From SH-MAG3 sp035461245 (GTDB taxonomy: Bacteria > Gemmatimonadota > Gemmatimonadetes > Longimicrobiales > RSA9): a DNA stretch of 64,000 nucleotides. Positions within the stretch are counted from its first letter, which is position 1; every line of letters starts with the position of its first letter. Made by a program: the position numbers and the translations under genes. Positions 34,369 to 43,083 of the stretch are shown here, one piece after another. The stretch is taken from NCBI GenBank assembly GCA_035461245.1, contig DATHVP010000025.1:1-64000 (forward strand), in the 5' to 3' direction. A model generated the notes under the pieces. That model was not told the origin of the DNA. It ran no database searches and was given only the letters and a program-made list of their open reading frames with translations.

Positions 34369-35691
34369 TCACTCGACCGCAGGTGAGCTCGAGGTCATGT
34401 AGAAGTCTTCCATCCGTACCGGCGGGATGAGGCCGGTGGACCCGCCATCGTATGACTCGCCCATGTGCATGAGCACCGGCTGGCCCACGGCGGACAGGTT
34501 ATTGTAGCCGACGAGGGGCGACATATTCCACCGGAAGTTCTGTACGGCGCCGGTGATCTCGCCGTTCTCGATGAGGAACAGCCCGTCGCGCGTCATGCCC
34601 GTGTTGAGGAGCGGTTGCTCCTGCGATGGCACGCCGCGGATGTACCAGAAGAAGCTGACCAGCAGGCCCCGCCGCGTATTCTCGATCATCTGCTGCAGCG
34701 ACTGGTCCGAGCCCTCCATGACCAGGCTCATGGTCGGCGTCGCGCCCTGGTTCTGGCCCCGGGCCTTCAGCACGCCGTTCTCCACCCACGTCACCGGCTG
34801 CGCCGGCGTGCCATTGGGCAGCATCGTCGTCTGCCGGAGGACGGGGTTGCCGATGTCGCTGCGCAGCGTGAGCAGGTCGCTGAACACCTTGTCGCCGATC
34901 TCCACGTCGCCCAGCGCACCACCGCCACCACCACCGCCACCGCCACCGCCACCGCCAAACACACCGGTCATGAGCGACAGGAAGCGGGCATTGGCGCGGG
35001 GCTCCAGAATGACGGTATAGCGGCCGGGCTCGATAGCCCGCGCGGTCCGGCTGAGCACGGCCTTCTGGGACGCCTCCTCCGTAATGCCTCGGGCGTCAAT
35101 CATGCCCAGGTCCTTCACGCCCGTGATGCCCGCCCAGCCGGAGCCCAGCCCGTCCGGCGTGCGGCACGTCAGCACGAAGCTGGTCTCGGCGTAGCGGTAA
35201 TACGCGAAGAGCCCGTTGGAATTCGCCCGGCACGTCGTCTGGTCATTCTTCGGGATGTAGCCGTAGCCGAGGACACCGTGGGAATCGGCCACCGCCAGAC
35301 TGTCCCGCACCATGAGCGCGCGGTCGCCCGGGCCGTAGTTCACCATCTCCGGCAGCGCCGCGTCCACGGGGATGTACTCCTGCGGCCCCAGCAGCGGCTG
35401 CAGGTTCGGGTTCTCCCGCGCCTCCTCCGCCGCCGCCAGCGCCTCCGCCAGCACCTCCCGCAGGCCCTCCTCACTGAAGTCCCGAGTGGATGCGCTGCCC
35501 GCCCGGTTGCCGTCCAGCCGGATGGTGGCCGTGAGCTGGCGGTCGTACTGGATCAGGTTCGTCGTAATGGCAGAGTTCGCCCAGCGCGTACCGGAGCGCT
35601 CACCGCCGGTGAGCACGACCTCGACGGTGTGCGGGGCTGCCATGTCGATAGCGCGATCGACAATGGCTTTCGCTTCCTCGCGTGTGTACAT
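34369..35691 (-). CDS. tldE: TldE/PmbA-type subunit
   Basis: The product is 440 aa. It has the TldE/PmbA layout without the HExxxH motif: RWANSAITTNLIQYDR near the N terminus, ...ALAAAEEARENPNLQPL, YTVILEPRANARFL, and IRGVPSQEQPLLNTGMTRDGLFLIENGEI near the C terminus. A run of 13 glycines lies at residues 246-258. It has no signal peptide. It should partner with the TldD subunit encoded directly downstream. A -10-like TATACA (35724-35719, minus strand) lies 27 nt before the ATG, so the Tld pair may have its own promoter apart from the BatA operon. Confidence 0.9.
   Translation of the reverse strand: MYTREEAKAIVDRAIDMAAPHTVEVVLTGGERSGTRWANSAITTNLIQYDRQLTATIRLDGNRAGSASTRDFSEEGLREVLAEALAAAEEARENPNLQPLLGPQEYIPVDAALPEMVNYGPGDRALMVRDSLAVADSHGVLGYGYIPKNDQTTCRANSNGLFAYYRYAETSFVLTCRTPDGLGSGWAGITGVKDLGMIDARGITEEASQKAVLSRTARAIEPGRYTVILEPRANARFLSLMTGVFGGGGGGGGGGGGGALGDVEIGDKVFSDLLTLRSDIGNPVLRQTTMLPNGTPAQPVTWVENGVLKARGQNQGATPTMSLVMEGSDQSLQQMIENTRRGLLVSFFWYIRGVPSQEQPLLNTGMTRDGLFLIENGEITGAVQNFRWNMSPLVGYNNLSAVGQPVLMHMGESYDGGSTGLIPPVRMEDFYMTSSSPAVE
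34918..34956 (-). repeat. Polyglycine-coding repeat in TldE gene
   Basis: Thirteen consecutive glycine codons, mostly alternating GGT and GGC, form a second simple repeat. It lies in the partner gene of the TldD that carries a similar tract. Confidence 0.75.
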
Positions 35692-35818
35692 GGTGGCGCT
35701 TCGCCTTCGCTGCAGATTTGTATACTGAGGGGTGGACGGAACCGTACGCCGGGGCTCGGGCCGCTGTCAAGTCAGACGCCGCCCGGCGCGTGATGTTAAG
35801 CGGGGCATCTGTGTACGC

Positions 35819-37552
35819 TCACGGCAGCCCCCTGCGCCGTCGCCACCACCACTCACCGGCGAGGGCCGCGACGAAGGGGAGCAGCCACCAGGGGGACCGC
35901 ATGGGGTGCCACTGGCGCGGCGCGGTCGCGGCGGCCACTGCCTCCGCGACGAGTGCGCCGAGACCACCCGTGCGTCCTTCGTCCACCACTGCGCCGCCCC
36001 GGGACCGGACCCACATGGCCACCAGTTCCGGTCCCGGCATGCCGGCGGACGCCGGGTCGTTTCTGACGACGACGGGGACGTCAGCCGCACCGTCGTCGCT
36101 TACCACTCGCAGCATGTGCACGCCGGCTTCAGGGGGCGCCCTGAACAGGGCGGCGAGGGCGCCGGGCGGCCCGACGGCCAATAGCGGCACCGACTGTTCG
36201 CGGCTCTGCAGCGCGGCGGACACTTCGGCGAATACGTCGCGCGCATCGGCCCCGGCCAGGGCCGCGTCCCGGACCTGGACATCCACCCGCGCCCACTGCC
36301 CCGGCCCTGCGACCACGCCGGCCTCGGCGATCAGGGGCGGCGGCGCAACGGCGGCGGCTTCCGCCAGCAGCGCCGGCCAGAACGCTTCGAACCGCGACGC
36401 ATCCGCCTCCCGGTAGCGCCACGCGTCCAATGCCCCGCTGACGATGAGGGTGCCCGCGCCCATGGCCCGCCGCCAGACAATGGCGCGGCCGTCGCCATCC
36501 CGGAGCAGCGCCGTGGCGCCCGGCGGCAGGGCCACCGGCCAGGCGCGCGCCGCCGCGCGCAACGCGGGCTCACCGGCGGCGTCCCGCAGGTCCACTGGCG
36601 CCGCGTCGGCGGTTGCCCATGTGCCGGCGCCGGTGAGGCGGAGGTGCGGCCCGTCAGCGTGTCGGTCCAGCAGCAGCACCACCGAGCCGCCCCGGCGGCG
36701 CATGTACGTTTCCAGGCCCGCGGCTTCCGCCGCCGTCAGCGTCTCCGGCGCACCGATGACCACGACATCGAACGGAACCAGCGAGGCGGCATCCCGCACG
36801 GCGGTCGGCGGCGCGCCGAACCGGGTGACCACGTCCCGGGACGTGACGACGCGGGCATCCGCAATGAAACGGGAATCCTGCTCCACGGTACGCCGCACGA
36901 ACGTCGAGAGCCAGGACGGCCGGCCGTCATGGAAATGCACGCGCCACCGGTCGTCGCGCACGTCCACCACCACGTCCTGCACCGCCACCGTCCGGCCCCG
37001 GTAGCGTGCCTCCACCCGCAGCGCCGCCGCCCCGGTCTGCGCCGGCACGAAGGACAACGCCGCGGTGCGGGCGCCGGATCCATGCGACGCATCCGCCGCC
37101 TCCGCCGTCGTCCGATCCAGCACCGCGCCGTCCCGGAGCAGCACGAACTCCGCGCCGGCCGCGTCCGCGGCTCGGAACACCGCGAGCACGGGCGTCACCG
37201 CGTCCAGCGGCGCCGACGCGGGCGCGTGCACGGCGAGCAGTTCCACCGGCTGGGCTGCCGGCAGCACGGCGAATGGCACGCCTGCCAGCGTGACCCTGGC
37301 GTCAGTCGTCATCCCGCCTGCGATGACGCTGGCGTCCGCGCCGGCGTACGCGCCTCGCACCACGGTGAAGCTGCCTTCCAGGTCCCCGGCCACGCGGCGG
37401 GCCAGGGCGCTGTCAGCGGGTGTGGCGGCCGCCACGGCAACAACCGCATCGCTCCGCCGGCTGCTGGTGACGACGGGGTCCCACGCCGCGGCAAGGGCAA
37501 TGAGCACGGCGGCGCTACGGAGCAGCAGCGGCAGGGCGTTGCGGCCACTCAC
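35819..37552 (-). CDS. Large membrane protein of the MoxR-BatA operon (GATase-like fold)
   Basis: The product is 577 aa with a membrane helix at each end (LLLRSAAVLIALAAAWDP; WWLLPFVAALAGEWWWRRR). The interior, in the periplasm by this topology, includes HFHDGRPSWLSTFVRRTVE and FDVVVIGAPETLTAAEAAGLETYMRRRGGSVVLLLD, which resemble the class I glutamine-amidotransferase-like domain that often follows BatA/VWA proteins. A catalytic Cys triad is not evident, so an enzyme activity is unlikely. It overlaps the upstream gene by 4 nt (ATGA) and is 127 nt before TldE. Function unknown. Confidence 0.8.
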   Translation of the reverse strand: MSGRNALPLLLRSAAVLIALAAAWDPVVTSSRRSDAVVAVAAATPADSALARRVAGDLEGSFTVVRGAYAGADASVIAGGMTTDARVTLAGVPFAVLPAAQPVELLAVHAPASAPLDAVTPVLAVFRAADAAGAEFVLLRDGAVLDRTTAEAADASHGSGARTAALSFVPAQTGAAALRVEARYRGRTVAVQDVVVDVRDDRWRVHFHDGRPSWLSTFVRRTVEQDSRFIADARVVTSRDVVTRFGAPPTAVRDAASLVPFDVVVIGAPETLTAAEAAGLETYMRRRGGSVVLLLDRHADGPHLRLTGAGTWATADAAPVDLRDAAGEPALRAAARAWPVALPPGATALLRDGDGRAIVWRRAMGAGTLIVSGALDAWRYREADASRFEAFWPALLAEAAAVAPPPLIAEAGVVAGPGQWARVDVQVRDAALAGADARDVFAEVSAALQSREQSVPLLAVGPPGALAALFRAPPEAGVHMLRVVSDDGAADVPVVVRNDPASAGMPGPELVAMWVRSRGGAVVDEGRTGGLGALVAEAVAAATAPRQWHPMRSPWWLLPFVAALAGEWWWRRRRGLP

Positions 37553-39651
37553 GGGACCCTGCCCGGCCCGGGGTCGGCGAGGGCGTCCGTGAGCGCGCCG
37601 TCCAGCCGCCGCAGTGCAGCGGGCGGTGGTGCCGGCGCCGGGCGGAGCTGCCCGCGTACGTGGGCGCCCAGCGCCGCCACGCCCTCGCCCAGGCGCTGAC
37701 GCCCGTGCGCGTCGCGCCCGTCGGACAACGCTGCCGACGCCTCGGCGAACGCGGCGGCGATCTCGTGCAGGCTGCCATCGGTCCGGTCCACGGCCATCAG
37801 TCGCATGCCCATGTCCGCCACCGCGGCTGCCGCCGGCTGCGGCGTCGCGGCGAGGGTGGCAGCATCGGCAAGCACGCTGCGCAGGGCCATCACCGTGGAG
37901 TCCGTGGCTTCCTCCCGGCGCTGCCGTGCGTGGGACCGGGCCAGCTCCAGCGAGCCGGTCAGGCGGCGGTCCAGGTCCAGCCGTTCCTGCTGGGTAAGTG
38001 CCCGGAGGATGTAGCGGGAGCGGGCGAACGCACGCTGGAGGAAGATGACGGCCGTCTGCTCCGCCCGCAGCGCCTCGTCCATGTCCAGTTCGCCGAGGAA
38101 CGTGACGGCATGGCTCATGGACTGGATGGCGCGGATCAGTTCCGTGCGGCCCTGGTTGCCCATCCGTCCTTCCAGCACGAGCAGGTCGGCCTGGGCATGG
38201 GCCTCCTCGTGCAGTTCCATCATGTCGTGCTCTTCATGGTCGTGCTCGTCGCCGAGTTCACCGCCGAGCATGAACACGAACTCGGCGCGCACGCGACGCT
38301 GCGCCGCGGCAAGCACATCCACCTCCCTGGCGAACTCCGCTGCCGACAGCTCGCCGCGCCGGGCCATGAGCCGTTCCGTGAGCACCACGATCATCTGCTG
38401 GCTGAGGGCGTAGCGGTCCGGGTCCTCGTCCGTGGCGAAGCCGCCGGCAGCGGCCACATTGGCGTCGCCGATCTCCACGACGTACGTGTCGGACTCGCCG
38501 GGCGCCGCGCCCGGGCGCCGATCCGTGGCCACCGCGCGGTACACGACCATGTTGCCCCGCTCCAGGTCCAGCGGCGTTAGCGGCCACTGCGCCCGGGCCA
38601 CCCACCTGCCGGCACTGCTACGCGTGACCTGGAGCGGGACCTCGCCGTCGGTGAACGTGAACTGCTCGCCGAAGCCCGTGACCTTCGTGTAGCGCAGGGA
38701 CAGCGATGCCAGCGCGTGGTCGTCCTCTGCCTCGATCTCGAGACGCAGCACACTGTCGGCGTGGGGCAGGATCAGGTCCCTGCCCGGCGCCGTGATGCGG
38801 ACGGCCGGCGGCTGGTCGTGCCGGGCGGTCAGGCCGGTGAGCCGGCGGGCGCCAGCGACGCCGGCCGCGTCCCGCGGTTCGAACGACAGGAAGTCGTCGC
38901 CCACAACCCGGAACCCTGCGACGAAGGTGCGCGGCTCCGACGCCTCGAGGGGCACCGCGCCGGCAACGCTTTCCATGGTCACCGACGACGCGGCGGCGCG
39001 GACGGTGATGCGCAGGACGGAACCTTCCAGTGCCTCGATCCGGGTCGGATCGCTGAGCCGCTGTGGTTCGCCGCCGATCCACGACGGCGGCTCCACCACG
39101 ACGTCAATACCCAGGATGCGGGCCGGCTCACTCGTGGACGCCACCAGCTCCGGCAGCGCGGCGGGTCGGGCGGCAGAGACGGAGAGTACGAGCGCGCACG
39201 CGCCCGCCCCGATCACCGCCCCCAGCACCGGGCGACGGGTGGGCTGCACGTCCCGCGGCGCGGTCCGCCGGATCACGGCCGCGGCATCGGCTACCACGGC
39301 GTCCCGCACCCCGGGCCCTGCACTGGTCCGCCCGGCCAGCAACTCCGCCGCCGTGATGATGAGGTTGCGGCTCTCAGCGGTGCGGCGCTCTGCCAGCAGC
39401 GCCGCGTCGTCCCTGCGGACGTGCAGCAGCGCCAGCCCGGCGCCGACCATTGCGCTGGCGGCGGCCAGCAGCGCACCGGTGATGCGGAAAGACGTATCGG
39501 CCCAGCCCCGGTACAGCCACATGACGAGGAGCGCCACCAGTGCCATGGCCAACCCGGCCGCGGCGCCCCGGAGCACGGCGGCCGCACGCACCCGCACGGT
39601 TACCCGTCGCAGGAAGGATCCGACCAGGGCGGCGTCATCGCGCGCGCTCAT
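37549..39651 (-). CDS. DUF4175-like coiled-coil membrane protein
   Basis: The product is 700 aa. Three hydrophobic helices (25-45, 57-77, 142-161) are followed by a beta-rich segment (180-400) and a long helical region (405-690). The layout fits DUF4175-type proteins found with MoxR/BatA operons. A loop at 468-485 is strikingly rich in His, Asp and Glu (GDEHDHEEHDMMELHEEAH), suggesting metal or proton sensing. Both ends overlap neighbouring genes by 4 nt. No enzymatic motif is visible. Confidence 0.75.
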   Translation of the reverse strand: MSARDDAALVGSFLRRVTVRVRAAAVLRGAAAGLAMALVALLVMWLYRGWADTSFRITGALLAAASAMVGAGLALLHVRRDDAALLAERRTAESRNLIITAAELLAGRTSAGPGVRDAVVADAAAVIRRTAPRDVQPTRRPVLGAVIGAGACALVLSVSAARPAALPELVASTSEPARILGIDVVVEPPSWIGGEPQRLSDPTRIEALEGSVLRITVRAAASSVTMESVAGAVPLEASEPRTFVAGFRVVGDDFLSFEPRDAAGVAGARRLTGLTARHDQPPAVRITAPGRDLILPHADSVLRLEIEAEDDHALASLSLRYTKVTGFGEQFTFTDGEVPLQVTRSSAGRWVARAQWPLTPLDLERGNMVVYRAVATDRRPGAAPGESDTYVVEIGDANVAAAGGFATDEDPDRYALSQQMIVVLTERLMARRGELSAAEFAREVDVLAAAQRRVRAEFVFMLGGELGDEHDHEEHDMMELHEEAHAQADLLVLEGRMGNQGRTELIRAIQSMSHAVTFLGELDMDEALRAEQTAVIFLQRAFARSRYILRALTQQERLDLDRRLTGSLELARSHARQRREEATDSTVMALRSVLADAATLAATPQPAAAAVADMGMRLMAVDRTDGSLHEIAAAFAEASAALSDGRDAHGRQRLGEGVAALGAHVRGQLRPAPAPPPAALRRLDGALTDALADPGPGRVP

Positions 39652-40925
39652 GTGGCGCGCCCGGTCCGGCGGACGGCGCGGCGGCGCACCAGCGCTTCCA
39701 CACCGAGGAGCAGCAGCGCCGCCAGCCAGAGCCAGCGCCCGTCCGACATGTCCACGTCGCTGCCGGCGACGGCGGGCACGGCGGCACGCTCCAGGCGCGC
39801 CAGTTCAGCGTCCTCAATGATCCCCGCGCTCCGTTCCCGGAGCGGCGTCCGCACCGCGGCGCCGTCCACCAGCGCTGCCAGCACGGCGGCCACGGCCAGT
39901 GCCTCGGCGTCAGCATGAACCAGCAGCAGCATGCCACCGTCATCCTCGGCCACGCTCACGACGCCATCGGCGTCAGGCCAGGCGGCCAGTGCCGGGCTCG
40001 TGCTGCCGGCCCGGGCCGTACGGTCCTCGGCGGCCACCATGACGGCGTCGGCGATCCAGGCGGTGGTCACGGGCCGGGCAGCGGCCGCAATCGAGTCCCG
40101 GCCGACGTAGCCGGGCATGACGAGCGTCATGCGCCGGTCGGACGGCGGGAGCTGCGCCGACGCCAGCGCCGCACTGCGGATGGCATTGGCAACGACGGCG
40201 TCACCGTCACTGGCGCGGATCGTCAGGAGGTGGGCCGCCGACAGAGCGGCGGAGTCCGCGGGCAGCGAGCGGCCCGTCCAGCGGAACCCGCCGTCACCGG
40301 CGGTGGCGAGGACCTCGCGCGTGGCCGTGCGGAACGGCCGGTCGTCAGCGCCGTCCCCGGTAGTTGCGATACGCTCCAGTTGCAGGCCGGTGCCCTCGTC
40401 GAGGGCCGCCACGTCCAGGCTGTCCAGCGTGCCCGTCTGGAAGTCGGATATGATGACGACCTCGCGGACGCCGGAGCGCTGCGCCAGCAGCGATGTCGCA
40501 CCCGGTAGCGTGGACGCGGGATCGTCCGTCTCGATGACGGTCGTTGCACCGTCGTACGCCGCGGCTCGATGCCGTGCCTCCTCCAGGGCGGACGCGCCGG
40601 CGGGCGTCAGGCGCTGCATGCTGGCGCTGGTGTCCACGACGACGATGCGTGCGACGCGCTGCGCCAGTGCGGCCTGCCGGCCGGCCGAATCCAGGCGCGG
40701 CTGCGCCAGGGCCGCCACCGCCAGCAGCACGATAAGCACCCGCAGCAACAGCAGCGGCAGGTCCGTGATACGGGACCGGCGCACTGCCTGGATACGCCCG
40801 TCGTCGAAGAACCGGAGCGTGGGGAAGCGCTGCTGCCGGGCGCTGCTCCGGGACAGCAGGTGGATGAGCACCGGCACGGCGGCCAGCAGCGCACCAGCCC
40901 ACACCCACGGCGCCAGCCAGGTCAC
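39648..40925 (-). CDS. BatA-domain membrane protein with VWA-like region
   Basis: The product is 425 aa. The N terminus (WLAPWVWAGALLAAVPVLIHLLSR) is the typical BatA hairpin, followed by LRFFDDGRIQ and a second helix pair (LPLLLLRVLIVLLAVAALAQP). A von Willebrand A-like segment begins IVVVDTSASM with the DxSxS metal site. A C-terminal membrane helix (RWLWLAALLLLGVEALV) closes the protein. BatA-type proteins act with MoxR ATPases in envelope stress or assembly. It overlaps DUF58 and the DUF4175-like gene by 4 nt. Confidence 0.88.
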   Translation of the reverse strand: MTWLAPWVWAGALLAAVPVLIHLLSRSSARQQRFPTLRFFDDGRIQAVRRSRITDLPLLLLRVLIVLLAVAALAQPRLDSAGRQAALAQRVARIVVVDTSASMQRLTPAGASALEEARHRAAAYDGATTVIETDDPASTLPGATSLLAQRSGVREVVIISDFQTGTLDSLDVAALDEGTGLQLERIATTGDGADDRPFRTATREVLATAGDGGFRWTGRSLPADSAALSAAHLLTIRASDGDAVVANAIRSAALASAQLPPSDRRMTLVMPGYVGRDSIAAAARPVTTAWIADAVMVAAEDRTARAGSTSPALAAWPDADGVVSVAEDDGGMLLLVHADAEALAVAAVLAALVDGAAVRTPLRERSAGIIEDAELARLERAAVPAVAGSDVDMSDGRWLWLAALLLLGVEALVRRRAVRRTGRAT

Positions 40926-41818
40926 CGTCGTGCTCCCGGCGCCGCCGCCGACCGCAGCAGCAGATACTGCCGCAGTGCCTGCGCCGGCGGGTCCTCCGTC
41001 GCGACGAGGGCGTAGTCAATGCCGTCCCGGTGCGCCTGCGTCCGGCAGCGTTCGTGGAACGCGGCCACCGCCGCGGCGTATGCCGGCGCGGCACCGGTGG
41101 CGTCCACCACCCGGCGCCCGCCGGACTCCGCGTCCACGAACTCGAGGTGGCCGCTGTGCGAGAGTGAGCGTTCGTCCGCCGACGTCATCTGGAGCATGGC
41201 CACGTCGTGCCCCGCCCGGGCGGCTCGACGCAGCGCCGTGGCCGTCGCCTCCTCGTCGTCGTAGAAATCCGAAAGGACGATGAGCACGCCGGGCTTGCGC
41301 AGCCGTTCCGCCGCCAGGGCGATCATGCGCGGCCCGTCCCATGAGCCCTGTGGCCGGAGCCGGTCCAGCGCGGCAAGGAGCGCCTGCAGGTGTGGTCGCC
41401 CGCTGCGCGCCGGCACGTACTCCGCCCGGCGCGTGCCCTGTGTCAGCATGCCCACGGCGTCACCGCGGGTCGTCACCAGGTACGCCAGCGCCGCCGCCAG
41501 CACCGACGCGTAGCGGAACTTCGTCACGCCAGTCTCCGGAAAGCCCATGGACGCGCTGGTATCCGGCAGCAGCAGGACTGACATGCTGGTGGTTTCACGG
41601 AACTGCCGGGAGTAAAGCCGGTCGCTGCGGCCCAGCACCTTCCAGTCCAGGTACTTCAGGTCATCGCCGGGGCGGTAGGGTCGGTGCTGCTGGAACTCGG
41701 CGCTGTAACCGTGATACGGGCTGCGGTGGCTGCCGGCGCGCAACCCCTCAACCACCACCCGGGCCGCCAGCTCCAGGTCCTCGATGCCGGCAACGACGTC
41801 CGGCGACAGCACAGACAT
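40922..41818 (-). CDS. DUF58 (VWA-related) protein
   Basis: The product is 298 aa. It starts with the DUF58 segment LELAARVVVEGLRAGSHRSPYHG and YRPGDDLKYLDWKVLGRSDRLY, then a VWA-like domain with DTSASM as metal-ion site and VLIVLSDFYDD. It has no membrane helix. In other bacteria DUF58 is an adaptor between MoxR ATPases and membrane-bound VWA partners. It lies 12 nt after the MoxR gene and overlaps BatA by 4 nt. Confidence 0.93.
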   Translation of the reverse strand: MSVLSPDVVAGIEDLELAARVVVEGLRAGSHRSPYHGYSAEFQQHRPYRPGDDLKYLDWKVLGRSDRLYSRQFRETTSMSVLLLPDTSASMGFPETGVTKFRYASVLAAALAYLVTTRGDAVGMLTQGTRRAEYVPARSGRPHLQALLAALDRLRPQGSWDGPRMIALAAERLRKPGVLIVLSDFYDDEEATATALRRAARAGHDVAMLQMTSADERSLSHSGHLEFVDAESGGRRVVDATGAAPAYAAAVAAFHERCRTQAHRDGIDYALVATEDPPAQALRQYLLLRSAAAPGARR

Positions 41819-41830
41819 GACGACGCCCGG

Positions 41831-42844
41831 CTACGGCCGGACGGCGTCGAGGATGCGGCCGACGACGTCGTCCGCGGAGACTGCGTCGGCCTCGGCGTGG
41901 AAGTTCACCAGCACGCGGTGCCGCAGCACCGGCGGCGCGATGCGCGCCACATCCTCCGGCGCCGGCACCTTCCGACCGTCCAGCAGCGCCAGCGCCTTGG
42001 CCCCCAGCAGCAGCGCCTGGCCCGCGCGGGGACCTGCGCCCCACCGCACCCACTCCCTGACTGCATCCGGCGCGGTGCCGTCAGCCGGCCGTGTGGCCCG
42101 CACGATGCGCAGCGCGAAATCCACCACGTTGGACGCCGCGGGCAGCTCCCGCACCAGCATGCGTGCCGCCTCCAGCTCGGCGCCTGTGGCCACGGCATCC
42201 ACGGCTGACTCCGCGCCTGTGGTGGTCTCGGCGAGGATGCGGCGTTCGTCGTCGATGTTCGGGTAGTCCATGACCACGTTGAGCATGAAGCGGTCGAGTT
42301 GCGCCTCCGGCAACGGGTGCGTCCCCTCCTGCTCGATGGGGTTCTCCGTGGCCAGCACGAAGAGCGGCCGCTCCAGCGGGTAGCGCGTGCCGCCCACCGT
42401 GACCTGGTATTCCTGCATCGCCTCCAGCAGCGCCGCCTGCGTCCGCGGCGGCGTGCGGTTGATCTCGTCCGCCAGGATGATGTTGGCGAAGACGGGACCC
42501 GGTATGAACCGCATCGAGCGACGCCCCGTGGCCGGGTCCTGCTCGATGACGTCCGTGCCCAGGATGTCCGCCGGCATCAGGTCCGGCGTGAACTGAATCC
42601 GGCTGAACGTCAGGCTCATGGCGTCCGCCAGCGTCCGGATCAGCAGCGTCTTCGCCAGCCCCGGCACACCCCGCAGCAGGCAGTGGCCGCCCGCCAGGAT
42701 GCATGCCAGCACCTCGTGGCGGACCTGGTCCTGGCCGATGATGACCCGGCCGATCTGCTCGTTCAGACGGGCGGCCAGGTCGGCTGCGTCGCTGAACGAG
42801 GACGTTCCCACAGCAGCAGTGCTGTCCGATGCAATTGTATCCAT
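41831..42844 (-). CDS. MoxR-family AAA+ ATPase
   Basis: The product is 337 aa. Walker A is GVPGLAKTLL, Walker B is IILADEINRTPP, sensor 1 is FVLATENPIEQEG, and the MoxR-specific EYQVTVGGTRYPLE and LPEAQLDRFM blocks are present. MoxR proteins are chaperone-like and activate VWA-containing partners, here likely DUF58 and BatA. It is the first gene of a tightly packed set of five. No ribosome binding site precedes the ATG; TAATAT lies 5 nt upstream (separate entry), so the mRNA may be leaderless. Confidence 0.95.
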   Translation of the reverse strand: MDTIASDSTAAVGTSSFSDAADLAARLNEQIGRVIIGQDQVRHEVLACILAGGHCLLRGVPGLAKTLLIRTLADAMSLTFSRIQFTPDLMPADILGTDVIEQDPATGRRSMRFIPGPVFANIILADEINRTPPRTQAALLEAMQEYQVTVGGTRYPLERPLFVLATENPIEQEGTHPLPEAQLDRFMLNVVMDYPNIDDERRILAETTTGAESAVDAVATGAELEAARMLVRELPAASNVVDFALRIVRATRPADGTAPDAVREWVRWGAGPRAGQALLLGAKALALLDGRKVPAPEDVARIAPPVLRHRVLVNFHAEADAVSADDVVGRILDAVRP

Positions 42845-42855
42845 ACCGGATATTA
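42845..42855 (-). promoter_or_regulatory. -10-like TAATAT directly before MoxR start
   Basis: TAATAT at 42855-42850 on the minus strand is separated from the ATG by only 5 nt, the spacing of leaderless promoters. No Shine-Dalgarno sequence is seen. It lies in the 239-nt divergent gap shared with the SARP-PAP2 gene. Confidence 0.4.
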
Positions 42856-43083
42856 GGCAGGGATGGCGCTGCCTGGCTACTCCCTGACCCGTTCAGTCAG
42901 CCATCAAACCGTCCAGGCTGGTGTTGATGTCGGCGTGACGCTCTGGCTGCGCTGCTACGCTGCCGTCAGCGGCACGGACCTGCCGCCGGCCCGGAACGGC
43001 TTGCTCGACAGCCGACCTGCAGACATACTGGAGGTGCATGGCATCGTGACATTGCACCCCCCAGGCTCCTGCCCACGCAGAGG

